Below are positions 8,841 through 19,650 of a stretch of 64,000 nt of DNA, piece by piece. The stretch is from Alcanivorax hongdengensis A-11-3. GTDB lineage: Bacteria > Pseudomonadota > Gammaproteobacteria > Pseudomonadales > Alcanivoracaceae. The first letter of the stretch is position 1; each line of letters opens with the position of its first letter. The notes under the pieces are model-generated. The model saw only the letters and a list, made by a program, of their open reading frames with translations. It was not told the origin of the DNA and made no database searches. The stretch covers positions 1 to 64,000 of the forward strand of contig NZ_AMRJ01000012.1 of assembly GCF_000300995.1 (NCBI RefSeq). The letters are read 5' to 3'. The position numbers were made by a program, and so were the translations under genes.

Positions 8841-9783
8841 GGGTGTCTCCCGCCTGGAACAGGTCCGGGTGGCCGCGCCGTACCTCGGCCACGGTCATGG
8901 CACGCTTGCCGGGCAGTTGCAGGGTTTCCAGGCACAGTACGCCATCGCCGGTGGCCACGTGCAGGCCGCTGTCATCCACCTGCAGCAGGGTGCCGGGCTC
9001 ATCGTCCGGCTGGCCCGGCAGCGGGCTTTCACTGGCCTGCCAGACGCGCATGGGCTGACCATTGAGGGGCAGCCAGGCCACCGGCCAGGGATTGAAGGCG
9101 CGCACCCGGTTGTAGAGGGCGCGGGTGGGCAGCCGGAAATCCAGCCGGGCTTCCTGCTTGCTGAGCTTGTGGGCGTAGGTGACGCCGTCCTCCGGCTGCG
9201 CGGTGGCGTTGGCCAGGTAGTGCTCCAGGTCGTCGAGCACGGTGACCAGCAAGCGTGCGCCCTGGGCCGCCAGGCGGTCATGCAGCTGGCCGCCGGTTTC
9301 ACTGTCACCAATGGGCAGGGCTTCACTCAGCAACATGGGGCCGGTGTCCAGGCCGGCTTCCATCTGCATGATGGTGTTGCCGGTTTGTGTGTCGCCGACG
9401 GTGATGGCGCGCTGGATCGGTGCGGCGCCGCGCCAGCGTGGCAGCAGCGAGCCGTGCACGTTGAGGCAGCCCTGGCGGGGAATATCCAGTACTGCCCGGG
9501 GGATGATCAGGCCGTAGGCCACCACCACCAGGGCATCCAGTTGCAGGTCGCGCAGCTGCTGGCGGATGTCGTCGCCCTTCAGGTTGTGCGGCTGCAGCAC
9601 GTCGATGCCGTGGGCCTCGGCCAGTTGCTTGACCGGGCTTTTCTGGACCCTCTTGCCGCGACCGGCGGCCCGGTCCGGCTGGGTAAGGACGGCCACCACC
9701 TGGTGGTCACTGTCGAGCACCGCCTGCAGGCTGGCGGCGGCGAAGTCCGGGGTGCCGGCGAAGGCGAGACGGAGTGGTGTCAA
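8827..9783 (-). CDS. fmt: Methionyl-tRNA formyltransferase
   Basis: Fmt formylates initiator Met-tRNA with 10-formyltetrahydrofolate. The 318 aa show the catalytic residues N108, H110 (NVHGSLLPRWRGAAPIQ) and D146 (GLDTGPM), each two positions beyond the E. coli residues. The C-terminal OB-like domain runs from about 205. It lies between def and rsmB. The 90-bp gap to def contains a REP-like element that could insulate it partly from def. Confidence 0.97.
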   Translation of the reverse strand: MTPLRLAFAGTPDFAAASLQAVLDSDHQVVAVLTQPDRAAGRGKRVQKSPVKQLAEAHGIDVLQPHNLKGDDIRQQLRDLQLDALVVVAYGLIIPRAVLDIPRQGCLNVHGSLLPRWRGAAPIQRAITVGDTQTGNTIMQMEAGLDTGPMLLSEALPIGDSETGGQLHDRLAAQGARLLVTVLDDLEHYLANATAQPEDGVTYAHKLSKQEARLDFRLPTRALYNRVRAFNPWPVAWLPLNGQPMRVWQASESPLPGQPDDEPGTLLQVDDSGLHVATGDGVLCLETLQLPGKRAMTVAEVRRGHPDLFQAGDTLGDA

Positions 9784-9810
9784 AAGGAACCTCGGGGTGT
9801 TGGCGGCGGT

Positions 9811-9868
9811 TGTGCAGGAGCGTGCTCGGGCAGCGAGGGGTTTTCGCTTGCCGGCAAGCTCCTGCAGG
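9811..9868. repeat. REP-like pair, GGAGC/TTGC family (copy 2)
   Basis: TGCAGGAGCGTGCTCGGGCA (9813-9832) and GCTTGCCGGCAAGCTCCTGC (9846-9865) face each other around an 8-14 base centre, with GCAGGAG / CTCCTGC as the outer arms. It sits between def and fmt inside an operon and could form a long hairpin in the mRNA. Confidence 0.7.
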
Positions 9869-9873
9869 GCATA

Positions 9874-10380
9874 TCAGGCGCGCTGGCGATGGATCTTTTC
9901 CAGCTTCTTGCGGATGCGGTCGCGCTTGAGGCGAGACACGTAGTCCACGAACAGCTTGCCGTCCAGGTGGTCGATCTCGTGCTGGATGCAGGTGGCCAGC
10001 AGTTCGTCCGCCTCTTCCTCGAAGGTATTGCCATCCCGATCCAGGGCCTTGATGCGCACCCGGGCCGGCCGTTCCACCTTTTCGTAGAAGCCGGGCACCG
10101 ACAGGCAGCCTTCCTCGTAGGGGGCGGTGTCGTCGGTGAGGGGGGTGATCTCCGGGTTGATGAAGACGCGGGGCTCGGACTTGTCCTCGGACAGGTCCAT
10201 GACGATCAGCCGGATATGCACATTGACCTGGGAGGCGGCCAGGCCGATTCCCGGGGCGTCGTACATGGTTTCGAACATGTCGTCGATCAGTTTGCGAAGC
10301 TCGTCATCCACCTTTTCCACCGGCTTTGCTACCGTGCGAAGCCGGGGGTCAGGGAATTCCAGTATTTCCAGTTTGGCCAT
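9874..10380 (-). CDS. def: Peptide deformylase
   Basis: Def removes the N-formyl group from nascent proteins. The 168 aa contain all three motifs: GIGLAASQ (44-51), EGCLSVPG with metal ligand C92, and QHEIDH (133-138) with metal ligands H134 and H138 and catalytic E135. It heads the def-fmt-rsmB-trkA cluster and is divergent from the LysM gene across a 147-bp intergenic region that must hold both promoters. Confidence 0.97.
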   Translation of the reverse strand: MAKLEILEFPDPRLRTVAKPVEKVDDELRKLIDDMFETMYDAPGIGLAASQVNVHIRLIVMDLSEDKSEPRVFINPEITPLTDDTAPYEEGCLSVPGFYEKVERPARVRIKALDRDGNTFEEEADELLATCIQHEIDHLDGKLFVDYVSRLKRDRIRKKLEKIHRQRA

Positions 10381-10527
10381 TTACCTTTCCAGAAGTTGCG
10401 GTAGCACTCGAAATTCGGTTGCTAAATATATGATCGCATTGCTAATATCCAAGAGAAACCGCGTCCAGAATGGGGGTACGCGGGCGGTCTTGGGGATGAG
10501 TCCAATAATGATAAAAGGAATCCGGTG

Positions 10528-11598
10528 ATGATGAAATCGGTCCAGCGCGCCCTGACCTTCGGCCTTTTGCTGGCGGTCTCCGGTCTGGCGTCCGCTGAGG
10601 TCATGCTCAAAGAGGGGCATCCCAGCACATATTACGTGAAAAACGGCGATACCCTGTGGGATATCAGTGGCCGTTTCCTTGAACATCCCTGGCAGTGGCC
10701 GGAGATCTGGCAGATCAACGACGAGATCAGCAATCCTCACCTGATCTATCCCGGCGATGAAATCCATCTTACCTATGTGGACGGCGAACCGCGACTGACG
10801 GTCAAGCGTGGCGTGCAGGAAACCAAGATGCCCAATGGCGTGGTCAAACTGACCCCGCGGGTACGTGAGGTGGCCAACGATACCGCCATCCCGGCATTGC
10901 CCATGAGTGATATCCAGGCCTATCTGAAAGACGGCCTGGTGCTGGAGCGCGATGAAATCGCCAAGGCGCCCTACGTGGTGGGTGGCCAGGATCGCCGAGT
11001 GGTATTCGGTGAAGGCGATACCGTTTATGCCCGGGACGTGGATAACGAATGGCAAGACATGGACAGCAGCTACGGTTTCTTCCGTGTCGGTGAGCAATAC
11101 GTGGACCCGGATACCCAGGAAGTGCTGGGTTACGAGGCTCGTCAGATCGGCACGGGGTCCGTGGCCGGCCACAATGATGACATGCTGACCCTGCACATTA
11201 CCCGCTCCAGTGAGGATGTGCGCATTGATGATCGCCTGTTCTCCACCAGTGATCGCCGGGTGCGTGCTGTTCTGTACCCTTCTGCCCCGGATAACAAGAT
11301 CGAAGCCAAGATCATCCGCTTCTTTGATCGCCTCAACAGCGTTGCCCGTGGCGATGTGGTGGTGATCAACAAGGGCATCCGTGATGGCCTCAAGGAAGGC
11401 AATGTTCTGGATGTCTATGGCGAGGGTGAAGTGGTGCGGGATCGTCAGAAAGGCGACATGGTTCAGCTGCCTCGCTCCAAGACCGGCACCCTGGTGGTGT
11501 TCCGCGTCTTCGACAAGGTCAGCTATGCTCTGGTAATGACGTCCACCCGGCCGATCTACATGAATGACGCGGCCGAAAGCCCGGCCGGCAGCTACTGA
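10528..11598 (+). CDS. Exported LysM-domain protein
   Basis: This is a periplasmic protein (356 aa) with a signal peptide ending SGLASAE and one LysM peptidoglycan-binding domain at about 33-85 (YYVKNGDTLWDISGRF). The rest, about 250 residues, matches the conserved C-terminal part of the LysM proteins next to dprA in pseudomonads. The start could be GTG 10525, ATG 10528 or ATG 10531; 10528 has AGGA 8 bases upstream. In this position a cell-wall or division-related role is usual, but the exact function is unproven. Confidence 0.85.
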   Translation: MMKSVQRALTFGLLLAVSGLASAEVMLKEGHPSTYYVKNGDTLWDISGRFLEHPWQWPEIWQINDEISNPHLIYPGDEIHLTYVDGEPRLTVKRGVQETKMPNGVVKLTPRVREVANDTAIPALPMSDIQAYLKDGLVLERDEIAKAPYVVGGQDRRVVFGEGDTVYARDVDNEWQDMDSSYGFFRVGEQYVDPDTQEVLGYEARQIGTGSVAGHNDDMLTLHITRSSEDVRIDDRLFSTSDRRVRAVLYPSAPDNKIEAKIIRFFDRLNSVARGDVVVINKGIRDGLKEGNVLDVYGEGEVVRDRQKGDMVQLPRSKTGTLVVFRVFDKVSYALVMTSTRPIYMNDAAESPAGSY

Positions 11599-11655
11599 TA
11601 CCGGCGGCCGCCCTGGCCGCCTTTCATAACCGTCACGCACACAGGGAGGTGAGCG

Positions 11656-12714
11656 ATGGACGGACAATTCCGGCGCCTGCTTTTGCAGGCGCTTTTCTGT
11701 CCCGCATCGGCGGCTCTGGGTCGCGCCCTGCAACACCTGGATGTGAACGCCCGGCTGGATGATTTCCTGCCTTTTCTGCCCGTGGGTCTGCGCGAGCGGG
11801 CGGCGCTGCTCGACAATACCGGCGAACTGCCCCTCTATTTCGACACCCTGCGTGAGGCGGGCTGGCGCTGGGTGGCACTGGGTGATGTGGATTACCCGCC
11901 CTTGCTGGCGTCGCTGCCGGAGGCCCCCGGGGTGCTGGCGGTACGGGGGCCGGTGTCGGTGTTGTCCCGGCCGGCCCTGGCCATGGTCGGGGCCCGCAAT
12001 GCCTCCGCCGACGGGCTGGATAACAGTCACCGTTTTGCCCGTGCCCTGGCCCGTTCCGGTTTTGTGATTGTCAGTGGTCTGGCGCTGGGGGTGGATGCCG
12101 CCGCCCACCGGGGCGCCATGGCCGGTGGCCAGACCCTGGCGGTGATGGGCTGCGGCCCGGACCGGATCTACCCGGCGCGCCACAGCCTGCTGGCCGAGCA
12201 GATTGTTGAAGGGGGCGGTGCCCTGATTACCGAATTCGCCCCTGGCGCCGGCCCGGCCCGCCAGCACTTTCCCCTGCGCAATCGCATCATCAGTGGCCTG
12301 AGCCTGGCCACCATCGTGGTGGAAGCGGCCATCAAGAGCGGTTCGCTGATTACTGCCCGCACGGCGTTAAGCCAGGGGCGGGAAGTATTTGCGGTGCCCG
12401 GCGCCATCCACAATCCGCTCAGCAAGGGCTGCCATCAGCTGCTGCGTGACGGTGCCAGCTGGCTGGAGTCCCTGGACGATGTGTTCGAGGCCTTCGGTGA
12501 GTTCCGCCGCAGCGTGGAAGCCAGTGAGCTGGCGGCGCCGGCGCCGACCCTGATTCGCCATCTGACCAGCGGGCTGAATGATCTGGACAGCCTGCAACAA
12601 CGCAGTGGCCTGCCCATGGCGGAGCTGGCCGGGCAGCTCTCCCAGCTGGAGCTGGATGGCTGGGTGGAGAAAGTCGCCGGCGGCTACCTGAAACGCTCGG
12701 GCGGTGGTGCTTGA
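11656..12714 (+). CDS. dprA: DNA processing protein DprA
   Basis: DprA (Smf) binds incoming single-stranded DNA and loads RecA during natural transformation. The 352 aa contain the Rossmann-type core (about 70-280) with MVGARNAS, GLALGVDAAAHRGA, CGPDRIYP and FPLRNRIISGLS, then a short C-terminal winged-helix (DML1-like) domain. The ATG has GGAGG 6 bases upstream. It lies in the conserved lysM-dprA-tsaC-hemF-aroE series. Its presence does not by itself show competence. Confidence 0.95.
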   Translation: MDGQFRRLLLQALFCPASAALGRALQHLDVNARLDDFLPFLPVGLRERAALLDNTGELPLYFDTLREAGWRWVALGDVDYPPLLASLPEAPGVLAVRGPVSVLSRPALAMVGARNASADGLDNSHRFARALARSGFVIVSGLALGVDAAAHRGAMAGGQTLAVMGCGPDRIYPARHSLLAEQIVEGGGALITEFAPGAGPARQHFPLRNRIISGLSLATIVVEAAIKSGSLITARTALSQGREVFAVPGAIHNPLSKGCHQLLRDGASWLESLDDVFEAFGEFRRSVEASELAAPAPTLIRHLTSGLNDLDSLQQRSGLPMAELAGQLSQLELDGWVEKVAGGYLKRSGGGA

Positions 12715-12768
12715 GTCCGGGCCGGCGCCAAGGTACTTTGCCGCAGTCAAAATTGTGCGGACGATTCC

Positions 12769-13317
12769 ATGCAACAGCATCTGGCAAGTGCGGCCGACAT
12801 CCTGCGCCATGGCGGGCTGGTGGCCTACCCCACCGAGGCGGTGTACGGCCTGGGGTGTGATCCTTTTGATGAAGCGGCGGTCATGCGGCTGCTGGCGGTC
12901 AAGCAGCGTCCGGTGGCCAAGGGCCTGATTCTGCTGGCGGCGGATTTGCCGCAATTGTTGCCCTATATCAAGGTCACGGCGGCGCAGCAGGCTAAACTGG
13001 CCAGCAGTTGGCCGGCACCGGTGACCTTCCTGGTGGAAGCCAGTGAACGGGTGCCCGCCTGGGTACGCGGCGAACACGCCAAGGTGGCGGTGCGCGTCAG
13101 CGCCCACCCGCTGGCACGCCAGCTGGCGGCGCTGGCCGGTGGGCCGATCATTTCCACCAGTGCCAACATCAGTGGCCGGCCGTCGGCGCGTAACCGCTTT
13201 CAGGTGGCGCGCCAACTGGGCGAGCAGGTGGACTTTGTGGTGACCGGCGACTGTGACCGGGCCAGCAAACCCTCTACCATCATCGATTTGGAGACCGGGC
13301 GCACCCTGCGCGCCTGA
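12769..13317 (+). CDS. tsaC: Threonylcarbamoyl-AMP synthase TsaC (YrdC family)
   Basis: TsaC makes threonylcarbamoyl-AMP from threonine, bicarbonate and ATP for the t6A37 modification of ANN-reading tRNAs. The 182-aa single YrdC domain shows [13 protein letters not shown] near the N-terminus, the [11 protein letters not shown] nucleotide-site region and [14 protein letters not shown]. It lacks the C-terminal Sua5 domain, so it is the short TsaC form. It sits 54 bp after dprA and 18 bp before hemF. Confidence 0.95.
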   Translation: MQQHLASAADILRHGGLVAYPTEAVYGLGCDPFDEAAVMRLLAVKQRPVAKGLILLAADLPQLLPYIKVTAAQQAKLASSWPAPVTFLVEASERVPAWVRGEHAKVAVRVSAHPLARQLAALAGGPIISTSANISGRPSARNRFQVARQLGEQVDFVVTGDCDRASKPSTIIDLETGRTLRA

Positions 13318-15061
<1,744 letters not shown>

Positions 15062-15062
<1 letters not shown>

Positions 15063-15490
15063 TGGAAGAAGTCGTCACCGCCACGCTGGTCAGCCTGGTC
15101 ATGGTGTTGACCACCGTCACCCTGCACTACGTGACCCTGGCCGGCCTGTCGGATCTGCTGGCCAAGCTGCGCCACGTGCGTGGTCAGATCCTGCTGGTGA
15201 TGATGGTGGTGTTCCTGGTCCACATGGTGGAGGTCACGCTCTATGGCCTGGTCTACTGGGCGATGGATCGCAGCGATGTGGCCATGGCCATTGGCGGCAA
15301 TGTCAGTGGTGACTTTCTCGATCATCTCTACTTTTCGCTGGCCTGCTATACCTCCCTGGGGCTGGGCGATCTGTTTCCCATTGGTGCCCTGCGGCTGATT
15401 GCCGGGGTGGAAGCCCTCAACGGCCTGATCATGATTACCTGGTCGGCCTCCTTTGCGTTTCTGGTGATGCAACGGCGCTGGCATTTTTAA
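15062..15490 (+). CDS. Small membrane protein with K+-channel-like pore loop
   Basis: This is a 142-aa inner-membrane protein with hydrophobic segments at about 7-27, 42-62 and 110-135. Between the last two lies YFSLACYTSLGLGDLFPIGA, which resembles the pore helix and filter of two-TM potassium channels (Ion_trans_2), with TSLGLGD in place of TVGYGD. It could be a small ion channel or a relative that has lost selectivity. The start overlaps the aroE stop (TGATG), so it is translationally coupled to aroE. Confidence 0.7.
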
Positions 15491-15542
15491 CACGACGTTA
15501 CCATGGCGTTGTATACTGACGGGAATGCCTTCCGGAGCCGCC

Positions 15543-16532
15543 ATGCGCCACGCTGTTGCCCTGTTATTGTTCGCTTGCCTGTTTCTGCCTTCTGCCCCGC
15601 TGCGGGCCTCTACCTTCGGTTTCTCCTGGGATAATGACCTGTTTGTTGGCACCGACCGCAATTATACCAACGGCGTGCGGATCAGCTGGGTGGGCGAGGA
15701 CCAGGGGCAGTGTGACCGTACTGCCTCACTGACCTGCGGCGTGGCACGTGGCGTACAGTGGTTGCCCGGTATTGATCTTGATGGCAGCCGCCAGGCGCTG
15801 ACCCTGAGCGTGGCGCAGATCATGATCACCCCGCATGACATCACCCGCTCCACTCCGGATTACAACGATTTACCCTATGTGGGCTACAGCAACCTGGAGC
15901 TGGGGTTGTTCAGCTGGAACGATGACAGCCTGTTTGGCTATGGCCTGCGCGGCGGCGTGGTGGGGCCGGATTCCGGCGCCGAGCAAAGCCAGAAAGTGGT
16001 ACACAAAATCACCGGCTCCCAGGAACCCATGGGCTGGGATAATCAGCTGGGCAGCGATGCCATCGGCGGGCTCTGGTTTCTCTATTCCCACCGTTATCTG
16101 CATCACATCAGTGACAGCGGCCTGGAGACAGAGCTGGGCTATGCCTGGGGTGTGGATGCCAACAACTTTGATGGCAATGCACAGGCCGGGGGTTTTATCC
16201 GCATCGGGCGCAACCTGCCGCGTAATTTCATTCCCGACTACGCCGGTATCGGTACCGCCGGGTCACTGGTGGGGTTGTTTGACGGCAAGGGGTTTGGCTG
16301 GGAAAGTTTTCTCGGCGCGTCCGGTCAGTACCTGGGCTACTCCTACCTGGATGAGAAGAGCGGGCCCTATGATGTGCGCGTGCGTGACGGTATCCTCACC
16401 CTGGTGCTGGGCGGCGGCGTCCACACCGACAACTTTTCGTTCACCATGACCCTGCAGAGTTCCAGCTCGCCGCTGCGCGATAGCGACGACCTGCTCAGCT
16501 TCGGCAATCTGTCCTTCATGTGGCAGATTTAG
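15543..16532 (+). CDS. LpxR-like lipid A deacylase family protein (DUF2219)
   Basis: This is a predicted outer-membrane beta-barrel of 329 aa. The signal peptide covers residues 1-22 (ending PLRAS). The barrel starts with FSWDNDLFVGTDRNYTNG, the signature of the DUF2219/LpxR family. A second block carries VVHKITGSQEPMGWDNQLG, including the histidine expected at the active site. LpxR of Salmonella removes the 3'-acyloxyacyl group of lipid A; activity here is inferred from family. The ATG at 15543 was chosen for CCGGAG 5 bases upstream and a clean signal peptide. Its stop overlaps the stop of the convergent gene by 4 bases. Confidence 0.82.
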   Translation: MRHAVALLLFACLFLPSAPLRASTFGFSWDNDLFVGTDRNYTNGVRISWVGEDQGQCDRTASLTCGVARGVQWLPGIDLDGSRQALTLSVAQIMITPHDITRSTPDYNDLPYVGYSNLELGLFSWNDDSLFGYGLRGGVVGPDSGAEQSQKVVHKITGSQEPMGWDNQLGSDAIGGLWFLYSHRYLHHISDSGLETELGYAWGVDANNFDGNAQAGGFIRIGRNLPRNFIPDYAGIGTAGSLVGLFDGKGFGWESFLGASGQYLGYSYLDEKSGPYDVRVRDGILTLVLGGGVHTDNFSFTMTLQSSSSPLRDSDDLLSFGNLSFMWQI

Positions 16533-17074
16533 CCGCTGGCTCCCGGGTCCGCCAGATAGCGATTCTTGAGGCGCACGTAGTTGCCGGCCACATAGGGCAG
16601 AAATTCCTTTTCTTCGGCGGTCAGGGGCCGCACCGGTCGGGCCGGTTGGCCGCGATACAGGTGGCCGCTTTCCAGTCGTTTGCCTGGCCCCACCAGGGAG
16701 CCGGCGGCAACGATCACGTCATCCTCGACCACGGCGCCATCCATGATGATGGCCTGCATGCCGACCATTACCCGGTTGCCCAGGGTGCAGCCGTGTAGCA
16801 TCACCTGATGGGCAATGGTCACGTCGTCACCGATTTGCAGGGCGAAACCGCCGGGGTTGAAGCGCGAATCATGGGTGATGTGCAGCACCGCATTGTCCTG
16901 GATGCTGACCCGATCACCGATGCGGATGGCATGCATGTCACCGCGAATTACCGCCCGCGGCCACACCGAGCAATCTTCGCCCAGTACCACGTCTCCGATC
17001 ACCGTGGCATCCGGGTCCACAAATACCCTGGCACCCAACTGCGGGGCCTTGTCTTCAAAGCGGCGAATCCCCAT
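16529..17074 (-). CDS. Gamma-carbonic anhydrase family protein (YrdA-like)
   Basis: This 181-aa left-handed beta-helix protein is built of hexapeptide repeats over about residues 15-140. The histidines expected to bind metal are present: LHITHDS (H65/H68), H89 and H94 (IAHQVMLHGC), with the 5-residue spacing between the last two seen in Cam-type enzymes. It lacks the acidic loop of Cam, as in CamH/YrdA. Whether it is an active carbonic anhydrase cannot be told from sequence. The ATG at 17074 is preferred to a GTG three bases earlier. Confidence 0.88.
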   Translation of the reverse strand: MGIRRFEDKAPQLGARVFVDPDATVIGDVVLGEDCSVWPRAVIRGDMHAIRIGDRVSIQDNAVLHITHDSRFNPGGFALQIGDDVTIAHQVMLHGCTLGNRVMVGMQAIIMDGAVVEDDVIVAAGSLVGPGKRLESGHLYRGQPARPVRPLTAEEKEFLPYVAGNYVRLKNRYLADPGASG

Positions 17075-17109
17075 CACTGATACACTCTAGGTCAAATTCA
17101 ACGAATTAC

Positions 17110-17192
17110 CGTAGGGCGGAAATTGGCGTCAGCCAATCTCCGCCATAAACGCCGAAACGGCGGAGATCGCCTGCGGCGATTTCCGCCCTACG
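17110..17192. repeat. Inverted REP pair, GTAGGGCGG family
   Basis: Outer arms CGTAGGGCGGAAAT (17110-17123) and ATTTCCGCCCTACG (17179-17192) are perfect reverse complements. Each half also folds on itself (GGAAATTGGC..GCCAATCTCC and CGGAGATCGC..GCGATTTCCG). The consensus matches the elements flanking the RAYT gene at 48.9-49.5 kb. It lies between two divergent genes. Confidence 0.8.
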
Positions 17193-17259
17193 CTTCAACA
17201 CGCCATGAAGGTTCATTATCCATCTTCAGGGTGTACAAACAACGCAGGACCGATACCGA

Positions 17260-19296
17260 ATGAGCAACGATAACCCCCTGATTGACTACCCGGATCTGCC
17301 GCCTTTTTCCCGCATTCAGCCCGAGCAGGTACTGCCGGCCGTGGAGCAGCTGATTGCCGATGGCCGTGCCCGGATCAAGCAGGTGCTGGCGGACGGCAAG
17401 TTTGACTATGCCCACCTGGTGATGCCGCTGGATCAGGAAGATGATCGCCTGGGCAAGGCCTTCGGCCCGGCCGGTCACCTCAATGCGGTGGCCCAGAACG
17501 AGGCCCTGCGCAGTGCCTACAACAGCTGCCTGCCGCTGCTCAGTGAGTACGGTACGGAAGTGGGGCAGAACGCTGACCTGTGCGCGGCCTTCCAGGCCCT
17601 GCGTGACAGTGACGAATGGGCGTCCCTGAACGAAGCCCAGCAAAAGGATATTGAAAATACCCTGCGCGATTTCCGTCTTTCCGGGGTGGACCTGCCGGAA
17701 GACAAGAAAGCCGAGTACATGGCCAATTCCCGGCGCCTGTCCGAGCTCACCAGCCAGTTCTCCGACAACGTGCTCGATGCTACCCAGGCCTGGACCAAAC
17801 ATATTACCGACGAAGCCGAACTGGACGGCCTGCCCGACAGTGCCCGCGCCGGGGCCGCCGATCGCGCCCGCGCCGAGGACAAGGACGGCTGGTTGCTGAC
17901 CCTGGATGCGCCGGTATTCATCGCCGTGATGAGCCACTGCAAGAATGCCGCCCTGCGCCAGGAGATGTACACCGCCTGGACCACCAAGGCCTCCGACCAG
18001 GGGCCCCATGCCGGCCAGTTCGACAACGCCGCCATCATGGACGAGATTCTCGCCCTGCGTCATCGCCAGGCCGAGCTGCTCGGCTTTGCCAACTACGGGG
18101 AAAAATCCCTGGCCACCAAGATGGCCCGTGACGTGGCGGAAGTGATTGCCTTCCTGGAAGACCTGGCCCGCCGCGCCAAGCCCCAGGCCGAGCAGGAGCT
18201 GGCCGAGCTGAAAGCCTTTGCCGCCGAGCAGGGCGCCGGCGAGCTCAATCCCTGGGATATCGGTTTCTGGAGCGAGCGCCTGCGCGAAGCGCGCTACAGC
18301 ATTTCCGAGGAAGAGCTGCGCCCCTGGTTCCCGGCCGATACCGTGATCGACGGCATGTTTGCCGTGGTCGGTAAACTGTTCGGCATTCGTTTTCGCCAGC
18401 GCCAGGATGTGGAAACCTGGCATGAGGATGTGCGCTTCTACGAACTGGTGGATGACGATGGCAGTGTCCGCGCCGCCTTCTACCTGGACATGTATGCCCG
18501 CACCGGCAAGCGCGGTGGCGCCTGGATGGATGACGCCCGCATTCGTCGTCGCCGGCCCGATGGCAGCCTGCAAACGCCGGTGGCCTACCTGACCTGCAAC
18601 TTCGCACCGCCTGCCGGCGGCAAGCCGGGCCTGCTGACCCATGATGAGGTGGTCACCCTGTTCCACGAATTCGGCCACGGCCTGCATCACATGCTCACCG
18701 AGCAGGAAGTGTCCGGCATTTCCGGCATCAATGGCGTGGCCTGGGATGCGGTGGAGCTACCCAGTCAGTTCCTGGAAAACTGGTGCTGGACGGAAGAGGG
18801 CATCGCCCTGATTTCCTCGCACTATGAAACCGGCGAGCCGCTGCCCGGGGAAAAGCTGGAAAAGATGCTGGCCGCGAAAAACTTCCAGAGCGCCATGCAG
18901 ATGATGCGCCAGCTGGAGTTTTCCCTGTTCGACATGCGCATCCATGCCGAGTACCAGCCGGGACTGAGCATTCAGGCGGTACTGGATGAGGTGCGCCAGC
19001 AAGTGGCAGTAATTCAGCCGCCGTCATTCAACCGTTTCCAGAACAGCTTCGGGCATATCTTTGCCGGCGGTTATGCGGCGGGCTACTACAGCTACAAGTG
19101 GGCGGAGGTACTGTCCTGCGACGCCTATTCCCGTTTTGAGGAAGAGGGCGAGTTCAACGAGGAAACCGGCCGCGCCTTCCGCAGCGAAATTCTCGCCAAG
19201 GGCGGCAGCCGCGAACCCATGGAGCTGTTCAAGGCCTTCCGGGGTCGCGAGCCCAGCGTAGAGCCGCTGCTGCGCCACTCAGGGATTAACGGCTAG
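17260..19296 (+). CDS. prlC: Oligopeptidase A (M3 zinc metallopeptidase)
   Basis: PrlC/OpdA is a cytosolic thimet-type peptidase that degrades short peptides and cleaved signal peptides. At 678 aa it matches the E. coli enzyme. The zinc motif HEFGH is at 469-473 in LFHEFGHGLHHML, and the typical C-terminal YYSYKWAEVLSCDAYSRF is present. It is followed by yheV, as in many Gammaproteobacteria. Confidence 0.95.
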   Translation: MSNDNPLIDYPDLPPFSRIQPEQVLPAVEQLIADGRARIKQVLADGKFDYAHLVMPLDQEDDRLGKAFGPAGHLNAVAQNEALRSAYNSCLPLLSEYGTEVGQNADLCAAFQALRDSDEWASLNEAQQKDIENTLRDFRLSGVDLPEDKKAEYMANSRRLSELTSQFSDNVLDATQAWTKHITDEAELDGLPDSARAGAADRARAEDKDGWLLTLDAPVFIAVMSHCKNAALRQEMYTAWTTKASDQGPHAGQFDNAAIMDEILALRHRQAELLGFANYGEKSLATKMARDVAEVIAFLEDLARRAKPQAEQELAELKAFAAEQGAGELNPWDIGFWSERLREARYSISEEELRPWFPADTVIDGMFAVVGKLFGIRFRQRQDVETWHEDVRFYELVDDDGSVRAAFYLDMYARTGKRGGAWMDDARIRRRRPDGSLQTPVAYLTCNFAPPAGGKPGLLTHDEVVTLFHEFGHGLHHMLTEQEVSGISGINGVAWDAVELPSQFLENWCWTEEGIALISSHYETGEPLPGEKLEKMLAAKNFQSAMQMMRQLEFSLFDMRIHAEYQPGLSIQAVLDEVRQQVAVIQPPSFNRFQNSFGHIFAGGYAAGYYSYKWAEVLSCDAYSRFEEEGEFNEETGRAFRSEILAKGGSREPMELFKAFRGREPSVEPLLRHSGING

Positions 19297-19305
19297 ATGT
19301 GTTCA

Positions 19306-19337
19306 GCGTCGGACGCCAGACGTCTGACGTCCGACGC
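19306..19337. repeat. 32-base GTCGGACG palindrome
   Basis: Arms GCGTCGGACG (19306-19315) and CGTCCGACGC (19328-19337) are perfect reverse complements. They enclose a second palindrome, CAGACGTCTG (19317-19326). The element lies between prlC and yheV and is the cleanest copy of the family also seen at 6016-6110 and 2832-2856. Confidence 0.75.
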
Positions 19338-19385
19338 TTCAAGACAAAACCACTAGCTTTTCTGTTTGTCTGAGGAATCACGCCA

Positions 19386-19583
19386 ATGAAACGCCAATTT
19401 ATCGCCGGGGCCACTTGCCCGGAATGTGGACAGCAAGACAAGATCCAGCGCGTTATCGACGGTGACCGCCAGTGGATGGAGTGTGTTTCCTGCGGCGCAA
19501 AGAAGGACCTGGATGACAAACCGGCCGAGGCGGTGGATGCGCTGGCGCAGCCGGTCACTCTGAAAATGCCCGGCGATAAATAG
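19386..19583 (+). CDS. yheV: YheV-like zinc-ribbon protein (DUF2387)
   Basis: This 65-aa protein has two CxxC knuckles, CPECG (11-15) and CVSCG (33-37), forming a probable zinc ribbon. It matches the YheV family, which sits next to prlC in E. coli and pseudomonads. Its function is unknown. A strong terminator follows immediately. Confidence 0.85.
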   Translation: MKRQFIAGATCPECGQQDKIQRVIDGDRQWMECVSCGAKKDLDDKPAEAVDALAQPVTLKMPGDK

Positions 19584-19590
19584 CCGAACA

Positions 19591-19623
19591 TAAAAAAACG
19601 GGCCCCCAGGGCCCGTTTTTTTA
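19591..19623. terminator. Bidirectional intrinsic terminator
   Basis: The stem ACGGGCCC / GGGCCCGT with a short loop is bordered by seven A on the left and seven T on the right. It can therefore stop yheV on the plus strand and fpr on the minus strand. Confidence 0.9.
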
Positions 19624-19650
19624 TGTCTGCGCCATGTCATTCCGGCGCCA

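Noticed and set aside
10381..12267. Long minus-strand open frame opposite the LysM gene and dprA
   Set aside because: It covers two convincing plus-strand genes and shows no recognisable domain. Its length is explained by codon bias.
17188..18690. 500-codon minus-strand frame opposite prlC
   Set aside because: prlC carries the HEFGH motif and full family length. The opposite frame is Gly/Gln/His-rich with no family resemblance.
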